Part shown: positions 1-8,100 of the stretch, piece by piece
Position numbering within the stretch: position 1 is the stretch's first letter
Layout: each line of letters begins with the position of its first letter
Source: Victivallales bacterium
GTDB taxonomy: Bacteria; Verrucomicrobiota; Lentisphaeria; Victivallales; UBA1829
Assembly (NCBI GenBank): GCA_016285335.1
Contig: JAEEQO010000080.1
Location: forward strand, 1 to 11,991
Length of the DNA stretch: 11,991 nucleotides
Reading direction: 5' to 3'
The notes under the pieces: generated by a model
Told to the model about the DNA's origin: nothing
What the model saw: only the letters and a program-made list of their open reading frames with translations
The model's database searches: none
Program-made: the position numbers and the translations under genes

Positions 1-539
1 TCGCGTCGTTTTCGCCCGAGCTTATTCTGAAGCACCTGCGTATGGCGTACGACGAGATCGAACGCATCACCGGCAAGCCGCCGGTCTGCTCCGCCTCGCC
101 CGGCTGGAAGACCACCGACGCCGTGCTCACCGCCAAGGAGACGTTCGGCTTCCGCTACAACAGCGACTGCCGCGGCAGCTCCATCTTCCGTCCGGTCGTG
201 GACGGCAAACAGCTTGAGACGCCGCAGATACCCTTGAACATGCCGACCTACGACGAACTGCTCGGGCGCGACGGCGTGACGCGCGAAAACTACAACGAAC
301 GCCTCCTCGCCACCGCCTCGCCGGACGGCATGAACCTGCTGACCATCCACGCCGAGGCCGAGGGCGGCATCTGCGCCGACCTTTTCGACGATTTCCTGAG
401 CATGGCGAAGGCGCGCGGGATCGAGTTCTGCGCCCCGGGCGACCTGCTGCCGCAGGATGTGTCTTCCATTCCGTCCGGTTCCATCCGGTCCGGCGTCCTG
501 CCCGGCCGCGAAGGCTGGATGGCGCTTCAGGATGCCTGA
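1..539 (+). CDS. arnD: ArnD-like 4-deoxy-4-formamido-L-arabinose-phosphoundecaprenol deformylase, C-terminal part (5' truncated by window)
   Basis: The frame is open from base 3 and ends at TGA 537-539, so only about the last 178 residues are present. In the polysaccharide-deacetylase (NodB-like) family, ArnD removes the formyl group from undecaprenyl-phosphate-linked 4-formamido-arabinose at the inner membrane, a step in making L-Ara4N for lipid A. What I see matches remembered E. coli ArnD along its whole C-terminal half: a PVCSASPGW block like PVTCSAAAGW, RYNSDCRG, then an IP-x-x-x-PTYDELLGRD stretch, TIHAEAEGG (E. coli TIHAEVEG), and a terminal GREGW tail. The N-terminal metal-binding motifs lie outside the window. 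The next gene starts inside this one's last codons, so the two are probably cotranslated. No other arn gene is visible, so the true substrate could be a related undecaprenyl-linked amino sugar. Family assignment is strong; exact substrate is inferred. Confidence 0.85.
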   Translation, partial: ASFSPELILKHLRMAYDEIERITGKPPVCSASPGWKTTDAVLTAKETFGFRYNSDCRGSSIFRPVVDGKQLETPQIPLNMPTYDELLGRDGVTRENYNERLLATASPDGMNLLTIHAEAEGGICADLFDDFLSMAKARGIEFCAPGDLLPQDVSSIPSGSIRSGVLPGREGWMALQDA

Positions 540-1194
540 AAACGCGCTTCCGGGGGCCATTGTGAGCGATTCGGCGGAATACACGGTCATCCTGGCGAAC
601 GGCAGTTTCCCGCGCCGCAAATGCCTGCTGGAGACGCTGCACGCCGCCGCCCGGATCGTCTGCTGCGACGGCGCCGCCGCGAAGCTCCTGCGCGCCGGAC
701 TGGAACCCGACCTGATCGTCGGTGACTTCGACAGCCTCGATCCGGCATTGAGGAAACGCTTCAAAACGCGCCTCGTTCATGAGGCTGAGCAGGAGTCGAA
801 CGACCTGTCGAAGGCGTTCCGCGCGTGCATGGCGCGAGGCTGGCGCGACATCGTGATCCTCGGGGCAGGGGGCCGACGCGAAGACCATTTGCTCGGCAAT
901 GCGTCCCTGCTCCCGCTCTTCGCCGCCGCTGGAGCCGAGGTCCGCATGGAGACCGACTTCGGCACGTTTATTCCCGTCCTGAGCTCCGTTTCGTTCAAAC
1001 GCCCCGCCGGCACGAAAGTCTCGATCTTCAGTTTTCACCCGGAAATGCCGGTCACGGCGTCCGGCCTGAAATATCCGCTCGACAAGCTCCGCCTGCCCTT
1101 CTGGTGGTGCGGCACGCTGAACGAGACGGCCGCGCCGGAGTTTTCCCTGACGTTCGACGGCCGCGCGCCGCTGCTGCTGTATTTTCCGCGCTGA
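532..1194 (+). CDS. thiN: Thiamine pyrophosphokinase
   Basis: Predicted to transfer pyrophosphate from ATP to thiamine, giving thiamine diphosphate in the cytoplasm (EC 2.7.6.2). The 220-residue product has the usual family length. Diagnostic blocks appear in order: VILANGSFP near residue 19, CCDGAAAKLL at 44-53, DLIVGDFDSL at 60-69 (the acidic Mg/ATP site), QESNDLSKAF at 87-96, GAGGRREDHLLGN at 111-123, and a C-terminal beta-rich thiamine-binding half containing SIFSF. ATG 532 overlaps the upstream stop by 8 bp, suggesting translational coupling; its own Shine-Dalgarno is poor. An alternative is GTG 562, preceded by a GGGGG run at good spacing, which would trim ten residues ahead of the conserved domain. 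Bacteria with ThiL phosphorylate thiamine monophosphate instead, so this gene suggests use of salvaged free thiamine. The symbol follows the Bacillus name. Confidence 0.9.
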   Translation: MPENALPGAIVSDSAEYTVILANGSFPRRKCLLETLHAAARIVCCDGAAAKLLRAGLEPDLIVGDFDSLDPALRKRFKTRLVHEAEQESNDLSKAFRACMARGWRDIVILGAGGRREDHLLGNASLLPLFAAAGAEVRMETDFGTFIPVLSSVSFKRPAGTKVSIFSFHPEMPVTASGLKYPLDKLRLPFWWCGTLNETAAPEFSLTFDGRAPLLLYFPR

Positions 1195-1216
1195 CAGATC
1201 GTTGCAGCGTTGTTTT
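1189..1216 (+). terminator. Weak terminator-like hairpin after thiN
   Basis: A 5-bp stem CGCTG (1189-1193) / CAGCG (1205-1209) with an 11-base loop is followed by TTGTTTT at 1210-1216. It overlaps the stop codon of the thiamine pyrophosphokinase gene. The stem is short, so this is only a possible weak intrinsic terminator. Confidence 0.25.
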
Positions 1217-1262
1217 CCATTGGAAAAAGACATGGAACATGCCGCTTTTCCTTGCATTTTCC
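1213..1262 (+). promoter_or_regulatory. Possible operator: perfect palindrome and TTTTCC repeats ahead of ackA
   Basis: TTTTCC-ATT-GGAAAA at 1213-1227 is a perfect 15-base inverted repeat. The half-site TTTTCC recurs at 1246-1251 and 1257-1262, 11 bp apart, on either side of the proposed -35 box at 1252-1257. The placement is what one expects of a regulator binding region, but no regulator is identified and A/T runs can produce such motifs by chance. Confidence 0.3.
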
Positions 1263-1280
1263 ACAGAATAATGCTATATT
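1252..1280 (+). promoter_or_regulatory. Sigma70-type promoter for acetate kinase
   Basis: The -35 box is TTGCAT at 1252-1257 and the -10 box is TATATT at 1275-1280, separated by exactly 17 bp. A TG at 1272-1273 one base ahead of the -10 makes it an extended -10. Transcription would begin near 1287, giving a leader of about 40 bases before ATG 1327. The same architecture recurs ahead of the first LRR gene and the ABC exporter. Confidence 0.7.
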
Positions 1281-1326
1281 ATTTAGTTCTACATGTTTTT
1301 AACCCTGAAACCGTAAAGGATTCCGC

Positions 1327-2538
1327 ATGAAAATTCTCGTGATCAACTCCGGCAGCTCCTCCCTCAAATTCACGCTTTTCGACATGGAAGGCGGCAACAA
1401 TACCGTGATCGCGTCCGGCCTGGTGGAACGCGTCGGCACCCCGACCCCGAACCTCATCATCAAGCGCCCGGACGGATTCAAGTTCGAAGAATCCCCCGAA
1501 GGCGTGAAGAACCACTCCGACGGCCTGCGCGCGGTCTGCGCCAAGCTCGTCGATCCCCAGATCGGCGTCCTGAAGAGCCTGTCCGAAGTCAAGGCGATCG
1601 GCCACCGCGTGCTCCACGGCGGCGAAAAGGTCACCGCCCCGGTCAAGGTCGACGAAGCGGTCAAGGACATCATCCGCGAGTGCATCCCGCTGGGACCGCT
1701 CCACAACCCCGCCAACCTCAGCGGCATCGAAGCGTGCGAAGAGATCTTCGCGGGCGTCCCGAACGTGGCGGTGTTCGACACGCAGTTCCATCAGACCATG
1801 CCCCCGGAGGCGTACCTCTACGCCATCCCGATGGAATACTACAAGAAGTACGGCATCCGCAAGTACGGGTTCCACGGCACCAGCCACCGTTTCGTGACGC
1901 TCTCCACCGCCGAATTCCTCGGCAGGAAGCCGGAAGACATCACGATCATCACCTGCCACCTCGGCAACGGCTGCAGCATGGCCGCCGTCAAGAACGGCAA
2001 GGTCATCGACACCACGATGGGCCTCACTCCGCTCGAGGGCCTCATGATGGGCACCCGCAGCGGCGATATGGACCCCGCCGCCGTGCTCCGCATGGTCCAG
2101 GTCGGCAACACCGCCCAGGACGTCGACACCATCCTGAACAAGAAATCCGGCCTCCTCGCCATCGGCGGCATCGGCAGCGGCGACATGCGCGACATCGTGA
2201 ACGCCGCCGATTCCGGCAACAAGGACGCCGCCCTCGCGCTCAAGATGTTCATCCGCCGCATCGTGAAGTACATCGGCTCCTACTACGTGCTCCTCGGCGG
2301 CGCGGACGCCATCGTTTTCACCGGCGGCATCGGCGAACACTCCATCCCGGAACGCAAGGCGATCCTCGACGGCATCGCCTGCCTCGGCATCAAGTGCGAC
2401 GACGCGAAGAACAAGGAATGCTTCGGCAAGGCCGGCGTCATCTCCACCGACGACAGCAGCTGGAAGGCCATCGTCATGCCCACCAACGAAGAGCTGATGA
2501 TCGCCCTCGAAACCGTCAAGACCCTCGGCCTCGCCTGA
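1327..2538 (+). CDS. ackA: Acetate kinase
   Basis: Catalyses acetate + ATP <=> acetyl phosphate + ADP in the cytoplasm (EC 2.7.2.1), normally the ATP-yielding last step of acetate fermentation. The 403 residues equal the usual full length. Family motifs are all present: NSGSSSLK at 7-14, GHRVLHGGE with the substrate-binding Arg94, FDTQFH with Asp151 (catalytic Asp position), the FHGTSHR signature at 182-188, GTRSGD with Arg244 (transition-state arginine position), GGIGEHS with Glu337, and PTNEEL near 388. ATG 1327 has AAAGGA at 1315-1320, six bases upstream, and its own promoter. The usual partner, phosphotransacetylase (pta), is not in this window. Codon use is typical of the local GC-rich genes (13 of 14 Arg codons are CGN). 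Confidence 0.98.
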   Translation: MKILVINSGSSSLKFTLFDMEGGNNTVIASGLVERVGTPTPNLIIKRPDGFKFEESPEGVKNHSDGLRAVCAKLVDPQIGVLKSLSEVKAIGHRVLHGGEKVTAPVKVDEAVKDIIRECIPLGPLHNPANLSGIEACEEIFAGVPNVAVFDTQFHQTMPPEAYLYAIPMEYYKKYGIRKYGFHGTSHRFVTLSTAEFLGRKPEDITIITCHLGNGCSMAAVKNGKVIDTTMGLTPLEGLMMGTRSGDMDPAAVLRMVQVGNTAQDVDTILNKKSGLLAIGGIGSGDMRDIVNAADSGNKDAALALKMFIRRIVKYIGSYYVLLGGADAIVFTGGIGEHSIPERKAILDGIACLGIKCDDAKNKECFGKAGVISTDDSSWKAIVMPTNEELMIALETVKTLGLA

Positions 2539-2565
2539 CCGGACTTGACTTGATCTGACCTGTTC

Positions 2566-2598
2566 GTTTTCCCCCCCCGTGAGTTTGCGGGGGAAAGG
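2566..2598. repeat. C8 homopolymer tract with inverted repeat between ackA and the next gene
   Basis: Eight C residues at 2571-2578 sit in TTTTCCCCCCCC. TTTCCCCC (2568-2575) is the inverted partner of GGGGGAAA (2589-2596), giving an 8-bp stem with a 13-base loop. No T tract follows, so it is not a canonical intrinsic terminator for ackA, though it could help end or stabilise the transcript. The rest of the 2539-2623 gap shows no convincing promoter. Confidence 0.4.
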
Positions 2599-2623
2599 AA
2601 AGACGGGAAAGAGGGTTGAAAGC

Positions 2624-3448
2624 ATGATCACATTTTCTCATGCGGGGAAAATGGGCGATGTGCTCTCTTCCCTCTATTTTTGCATCGAAACGGCTGCCCA
2701 TTACAGGGAGAAGAAGTTCGATTACTGCCTTCAGATCAACAAGCAGTCCTCCGATTTCGGCAAATACTTTCCCGCGGACGGCATCCTGCTCACCAGGGAA
2801 AACGCGGAGTTCATCCGCCCCCTGCTGGAAAGCCAGCCCTATATCGGGCAGGTCCTGATCCGCGAAGAACCCGAAAAAGGGTTTGTCGACCTGAATTTCT
2901 TCCGGAACGGCTATATCAGCCCGGCCGGCGGCGAGATCAGGGACTGGTATTACACGTTCAGCCGCCTCACGCTTCCCAGGGAGTTCTGGAAAAAGATCCT
3001 GTTCGTGGAGCCGGATCCCGCATACAGGGACAAGATCCTGTTTTCCCTGACGGAACGGTACGTGAACCGGGGGATCGATTACATGGCGCTGAAGGAATTC
3101 AGGGACCATCTTATGTTTATCGGGACGGACAGCGAGTATCAGACGTTCCGGAGCAAATATTTTGAGCTGGACAGAGCGGAGTTGCAGCCGGAGGACAGCC
3201 TCCTGACGGTCGCGCGGTATCTGGCAGGGGCAAAAGGGTTTATGGCGAATCAGTCTGGCTTTTTCTCCCTTGCCGAGCTGATGAAGATCAACAGGATCCT
3301 GCTGCCCCCGGACTGGGTACGGGAGAAAGGAAACGAAAGCGAACTGGTCGCGGGGCCCAAAAACAATCTGCCCCTGGGCGGCTGGGCGAACAGCGTCTCC
3401 TTTACGCCGAAGATGATCGATGCCGTAAAAGAACTGTTAAGGATGTGA
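2624..3448 (+). CDS. Hypothetical protein, glycosyltransferase family 9/GT-B-like
   Basis: The 274-residue soluble protein has no signal peptide or membrane segment. The N-terminus MITFSHAGKMGDVLSSL (residues 1-17) has the Gly-x-Gly-Asp loop seen at the start of ADP-heptose:LPS heptosyltransferase-like GT-B proteins. The C-terminal half has FIGTDSEYQTF (165-175), then LLTVARYLAGAKGFMANQSG with Asn209-Gln210-Ser211, then a short helix and a PRIL-like strand (NRILLPP). I recognise this order from a family of uncharacterised GT9-like proteins in cells and phages; substrate and donor are unknown. I chose ATG 2624 because GAGGG (2611-2615) lies eight bases ahead and it begins directly with the conserved strand; an in-frame GTG at 2579 would add 15 basic, low-complexity residues. 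Half of its 18 Arg codons are AGG/AGA, against 1 of 14 in ackA, so it may have been acquired by transfer. Confidence 0.7.
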   Translation: MITFSHAGKMGDVLSSLYFCIETAAHYREKKFDYCLQINKQSSDFGKYFPADGILLTRENAEFIRPLLESQPYIGQVLIREEPEKGFVDLNFFRNGYISPAGGEIRDWYYTFSRLTLPREFWKKILFVEPDPAYRDKILFSLTERYVNRGIDYMALKEFRDHLMFIGTDSEYQTFRSKYFELDRAELQPEDSLLTVARYLAGAKGFMANQSGFFSLAELMKINRILLPPDWVREKGNESELVAGPKNNLPLGGWANSVSFTPKMIDAVKELLRM

Positions 3449-3470
3449 CCGGGAGAAGAAAAAGGCAGGG

Positions 3471-3561
3471 GGACCGTCAAATAAAACATGCTGATAATCA
3501 GTGAATTGACGGAATGACGGACAAATGACGGATGAATGACGGATGCCTTGACGGGCGGTCC
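3471..3561. repeat. 91-bp intergenic module with near-matching inverted ends
   Basis: The left end GGACCGTCAA (3471-3480) and the reverse complement of the right end, GGACCGCCCGTCAA (3548-3561), are the same apart from a 4-base insertion. Inside, CCGTCAA (3474-3480) also pairs perfectly with TTGACGG (3506-3512), enclosing the small palindrome CTGATAATCAG (3491-3501). Terminal inverted repeats on so short a piece resemble a MITE-like remnant or a structured regulatory region. No target duplication was identified. Confidence 0.4.
3513..3545. repeat. Three tandem 11-bp direct repeats AATGACGGAnn
   Basis: AATGACGGA begins at 3513, 3524 and 3535, an exact 11-bp period. Degenerate copies flank it: TTGACGG at 3506-3512 and TTGACGGG at 3549-3555. 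A 7-bp TGACGGA with 4-bp spacers places each unit on the same face of the helix, the layout used by OmpR/PhoB-type response regulators. The array ends about 66 bp upstream of the -35 box of the first LRR gene, so an upstream activator site is possible. Confidence 0.55.
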
Positions 3562-3609
3562 TAAGAGGAACTTTTCCGTCTGCTTTTATCCTTTTCTTTT
3601 TCCGTAAAC

Positions 3610-3638
3610 TTGTAAAACAGGGAAACCGGCGGTATATT
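3610..3638 (+). promoter_or_regulatory. Sigma70-type promoter for the first LRR gene
   Basis: TTGTAA (3610-3615), 17 bp, TATATT (3633-3638). Transcription would start near 3645, leaving a leader of about 60 bases before ATG 3705. The remainder of the 3449-3704 gap holds the repeat module and a pyrimidine-rich stretch with no open frame I would call. Confidence 0.65.
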
Positions 3639-3704
3639 ATTCGAGAAAGTTTCCCTTGATCGAAAACGATATCCTGTTGACCTGCTGGCACGAAGGGGTC
3701 CGTC

Positions 3705-4958
3705 ATGAACAAACGTCTTTTTTTCAAGTATCTTCCGACAATCGCCTGTGTGATCGTCGCGGCCATTGTCCTTGCCGTGGTGTTCATCATCAGCGGAAGA
3801 GATTCCATCGACCCGAATTCCACGCTCGGAAAACTTGTGAACGGTGCGGCGGACAAACTCAATGCTGTTTTGGATTTCGAAGAAAACCCGAACCTCGAAT
3901 ACCGCCTTTATGAACGTGCGCCGTCCGATTCGGTCGAGCTCGTGATCCCGGACGGCGTGACGGCTATCGCATGGAACGCGTTCCAGGATTGCCCCGACCT
4001 GGAATCGGTCGTGTTCCCGAACTCGGTCAACTTCATCCCCGCCAAGGCTTTTTACGGTCACGCAAAGCTGAAATCGGTCGTGCTTCCGGTCCATGCCAGC
4101 ATCGACGAACATGCGTTCGATTGGTGCACGGCGCTGGAGAGCGTCACGCTGAACCGGGACAGCAGGCCCGTCGCTCCGGTGTGGAAGGCGGACGACGAGG
4201 AGGGTGGGAGATTCTATCACGCCAAGCACGACCGCGCTTTCATCGGCGAGAGAGCCTTCAGTTCCTGCCGCGCCTTGAAACAGTTCGAGTTTCCGGTCGG
4301 CATCCGCTCGATCGGCGAGAGCGCTTTCGGCGACTGCGTCAGCCTGGAAGCGTTCGTGGTCCCGGACGGCGTCGAGACGATCGACGAACTCGCGTTCTGC
4401 CAGTGCGAGGGTTTGAAATCGCTTCGGCTGCCGGACAGCGTGAAGGTCATCGGCCCCAGAGCGTTTCTTAATTGTTACGCCCTTGAGGATTTGAAATTGC
4501 CGGCCGGTCCGGTCGACTTCGGAGAACATGCTTTCGAAAGCTGTTTTGCCCTCAAACATTTCAAATTCCCGCCCATTTCGTCTGCGACACTGCCGAATGT
4601 TCTCTACAATTGCAGCGGTCTGGAAACGGTCGAACTGCCGTCCGGCATCACCGCCATCGCGGAAAACGCCTTTGAATCGTGCCATAAACTGAGGGAGGTC
4701 CGTATCCCGGAGGGCGTCGAGACCATCAAAAACCGCGCGTTCATCGGCTGCGAGAAACTGGAACGCGTCACCCTGCCCGCGAGCCTGAAATCCATCGAAA
4801 AAAGCGCGTTCGCATGGTGTTCCGCGTTGAAGGAGATCGCGATCCCGGAAGGCGTGACGGAGATCGCGGACAATGCGTTTAAGGGCAGCCCCTGCGAAAG
4901 TTCTGTCCGCAAGCAGATGGAGTCCCGCCGCGCCGCCGTTCAGCCTGAAGGAAAATGA
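3705..4958 (+). CDS. BspA-like leucine-rich repeat protein with N-terminal membrane segment
   Basis: This 417-residue protein has a basic start (MNKRLFFK) and a hydrophobic run at residues 9-31 with no lipobox cysteine or clear cleavage site, so it is probably an uncleaved signal anchor holding the protein outside the inner membrane. From about residue 77 to 400 it is built of roughly 13 LRR_5 (BspA/TpLRR) units of about 23 residues of the pattern xAFxxCxxLxxVxIPxxVxxI. The family mediates binding to host matrix, other bacteria or unknown ligands; nothing here defines a ligand. A longer spacer (about residues 140-180, VAPVWKADDEEGG onward) interrupts the solenoid. The C-terminal SPCESSVRKQMESRR cap is shared with the next gene, so the two are paralogues. 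GAAGGGG at 3692-3698 sits six bases before ATG 3705. Confidence 0.88.
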   Translation: MNKRLFFKYLPTIACVIVAAIVLAVVFIISGRDSIDPNSTLGKLVNGAADKLNAVLDFEENPNLEYRLYERAPSDSVELVIPDGVTAIAWNAFQDCPDLESVVFPNSVNFIPAKAFYGHAKLKSVVLPVHASIDEHAFDWCTALESVTLNRDSRPVAPVWKADDEEGGRFYHAKHDRAFIGERAFSSCRALKQFEFPVGIRSIGESAFGDCVSLEAFVVPDGVETIDELAFCQCEGLKSLRLPDSVKVIGPRAFLNCYALEDLKLPAGPVDFGEHAFESCFALKHFKFPPISSATLPNVLYNCSGLETVELPSGITAIAENAFESCHKLREVRIPEGVETIKNRAFIGCEKLERVTLPASLKSIEKSAFAWCSALKEIAIPEGVTEIADNAFKGSPCESSVRKQMESRRAAVQPEGK

Positions 4959-5075
4959 AACGGGCTTCCCCGGCGACGCATACCATACATTCATCATAGT
5001 TTACAGTTTTTTCCTCTTTTTCCCGAAAAAGCGCTAAGAAATATGCTTACGGTGTCGTCAAATAGACGGAACAAG

Positions 5076-5104
5076 TTCACCTGCAACGGATTTTGTCCCA
5101 TATT
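5076..5104 (+). promoter_or_regulatory. Possible weak promoter for the second LRR gene
   Basis: TTCACC (5076-5081), 17 bp, CATATT (5099-5104) keeps the spacing of the other promoters here but both boxes are poorer. The 187-base gap 4959-5145 otherwise holds T-rich runs and a short A/T hairpin CTTTTT-CCCG-AAAAAG without terminator layout, so readthrough from the first LRR gene is also possible. Confidence 0.35.
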
Positions 5105-5145
5105 CGGATAATTCGCAACATTTTCATCCGCCGACGGAGGTCTTT

Positions 5146-8100
5146 ATGCTCAAACTTTCCATCTCTCAGCATTGTTCCTCGATTGTCCGACTGACCGCCA
5201 TGTCATTTGTCCTGGCGGGGCTCCTCGTTTCCTGCGGCAGGGAAACGACAGAACCGGGGACGCCCCCGGATTCATCCGCTCCCGTTGAAAAAGACGCGGT
5301 TTCCGTGGCGGAAACAGCCCCGTCCGCATCCGCGGAGGCCGCGATGAATGCGGAACAGGCTTCATCCGAGGCGGAAAACGTACAGATCGGGGTGGAAACG
5401 GCCTCGTCTGCAAGCGCGGCGACCAAGGCGAACGCGGAAACGCGGGAGTGTATCGTCTACTCGCCCGAAGACCGCAGCGACGCTGAACACGAGTATTTCG
5501 GCATCAGCTATGTCTACGACGGCGGGGAACTCGAACAGATCACCTATGAACATCTGCCGGCCAGCACGCCGATCCATTTCGTCGTACCGGACGGCGTGAC
5601 GGGGATCGGCCCGAGAGCGTTCCGGGACTGCCCCGGTCTGGAATCGGTCGCGATCCCGAACACGGTCAACCTCATATCCGCCTCGGCCTTTCAAAACCTC
5701 GCCAAGCTGAAGACCGTCTCGCTTCCGGTCCACGCTTCCATCGGCACAAGCGCGTTCGAGGGCTGCACGGCGCTGGAGAGCGTCACGCTGACCGAGGGCG
5801 GGACCGTCGCCCCCGTGCGGGAAGACGCCGCCATCGGCGAATGCGCCTTCGCCTCCTGCAATGCCCTGAAGCGGTTCGAGTTCCCGGACGGCATCCACAC
5901 GATCGGGCCCCGGGCTTTTCAGCGCTGCGACGCCCTGGAATCGACCGCGATCCCGAACACGGTCAACCTCATTTCATACGACGCCTTCGAGTCGCTCCCG
6001 AACCTGAAGACCGTCACGATCCCGGTCCATGCCTCCATTGAAAGCGGCGCTTTCAAAGCCTGTCTCGCGCTGGAGAGCGTGACGCTGACCAAAGGCGGGA
6101 CTGTCGCCCCCGTGCGGGAGGACGCTTCCATCGGCTCCGGGGCTTTTGCAGGCTGCCCGGCCCTGAAGCGGTTCGAGTTCCCTGACGGCATCCGCACGAT
6201 CAAAGATCAGGCGTTCACACGCACTGCTCTGAGGACGGTCTCGATCCCGAACTCGGTCGACCTTATTTCGGAAGAGGCTTTTTACGAGCTCAGCAGCCTG
6301 AAGACCGTCACGATCCCGACTCATGCCTCCATCGGCGTCAGCGCATTCGAACGCTGCTATAATCTGGAGCGCGTGACGCTGACCGAGGGCGGCGGGACCG
6401 TGGCCCCGGCGCGGGAGGACGCCGCGATCCGGGAACACGCGTTCCGGGATTGCCTGCGCCTGGAGGAAGTTCGGATCCCGGACGGCGTGACGTTCATCGG
6501 CGAGAGCGCCTTCGAGTACTGTTCCCGCCTGAAAGCGGTGTCGGTCCCGGACGGCGTGACGTCCATCGGGTTCCGGGCTTTTCAGGGATGTTCGGCGCTG
6601 GAAAGCGTTTCCCTGCCGGACAGCCTGAAGGTGATCGGTAACAAGGCGTTCCTGCAATGCACCAGCCTAAAAAGCCTCCGTCTCCCGGAACGCCTCGAAT
6701 CGTTCACCGGCGCGTTCGATCTTTCGACGACCCGCCTGGAGTTCCCTCAGGGGAATACGCGCTACCGGTTCACGCCGGAGGGCGCCCTGATCGACGCGGA
6801 GAATCACGTCCTGCTGGCGTTCCCGAGCGCGTTCGAGGGACACTTCACGATCCCGGACGGCATCACGGCAGTCGCGCCCCATGCGTTCCGGTCATGCCGT
6901 CTCGGCGGCGTCACGATCCCGTCGAGCGTGACGAGCCTCGGGGCGGGCGCGTTTGCGTTCAGCGGACTGAACGAGATCGCGATCCCGCCGAGCGTGACGG
7001 CGTTCCAGGCGGACGAGGTCATCCCCGGCATCACGCAGAACGGCACCGGATTCCGGCGGAACCCGCCGCCGGCCGAGGATACCCTGGCGGGAGGCCTGTT
7101 TTATAATTGCACGAACCTGAAGCGCGTCACGCTGCCGGAAAACATGAAGGAGATCCCGTTCGCGATGTTCGCGATGTTCGCGAGGAAGTCCTCGCTGGAG
7201 GAGATCGCGATCCCGTCGGGCGTGACGGTCATCCGGGATCGTGCGTTTTCGGGGTGCAACAGCCTGAAGCGCGTTTCGTTTCCGTCCGGTTTGCGGGCGA
7301 TCGGGGGATCCGCGTTCGACGAGTGCGTCAATCTTGAGGCGGCCGATCTGCCGGACGACGTCGATACGATCGGCAACTTTGCGTTCCTCAACTGTACGTC
7401 GCTGAAACGCGTCATCCTGCCCGCGAACATGAAATCTCTCATGAGCCGGGGAGTGTTTTCCCACTGTTCCTCGCTGGTGGAGGTCGAAATCCCGAAGGGG
7501 TTGAAGGAGATCGGTCAGAACGTGTTCTACGGATGCCCCTGCATGGAATCCGTCTACAGGAAAGTGCAGCCCGAAGCGTTCGTCGAGATTCCCGACGGCA
7601 CGACGGAGATCGACCCGGATATGTTCACGGGCCGCATCAAGCCGGTGTCGATCACGATCCCGAACTCGGTCGGCTTCATCCCGGACGCGGCTTTTCAGGA
7701 ATTCGACAGAATGATTTCCGTCTCAATCCCGGTCCACGCCTCCATCGGCAAGGGCGCGTTCAAATTCTGCTGGAGCCTGAAGAGCGTGACGCTGACCAAA
7801 GGCGGCGGGACCGCGGCCCCGGTGCGGGAGGACGCCGCCATCGGCGACGATGCGTTCCATGACTGCCAGCTCCTGAGCAGCATTGAGTTCCCGGAGGGCA
7901 TTACCTCCATCGGCGAGCGGGCGTTCATGAACTGCCGCGACCTGAAGGAGATCGTGATCCCGGAGGGCGTGACTATCATCGCGGATGCTGCGTTCCATGA
8001 CTGCAAGAACTTGAGCAGCATTGAGTTCCCGGAGAGCATTGCCTCCATCGGCGAGCGGGCGTTCATGAACTGCCATGAGCTGAAGGAAATCGTGATCCCG

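Noticed and set aside
127..1257. 376-codon minus-strand open frame opposite arnD/thiN
   Set aside because: Spans two real overlapping genes and has an Arg-rich, domain-free product.
2545..2573. Promoter TTGACT upstream of the GT-like gene
   Set aside because: A good -35-like box, but 17 bp downstream lies TTTCCC, which is not a -10.
1279..2631. 450-codon minus-strand open frame opposite ackA
   Set aside because: Antisense shadow of a complete acetate kinase gene with biased codon third positions; no recognisable domain.
3561..4997. 478-codon minus-strand open frame opposite the first LRR gene
   Set aside because: Periodic composition mirrors the LRR repeats on the other strand; no domain, start signal or promoter.
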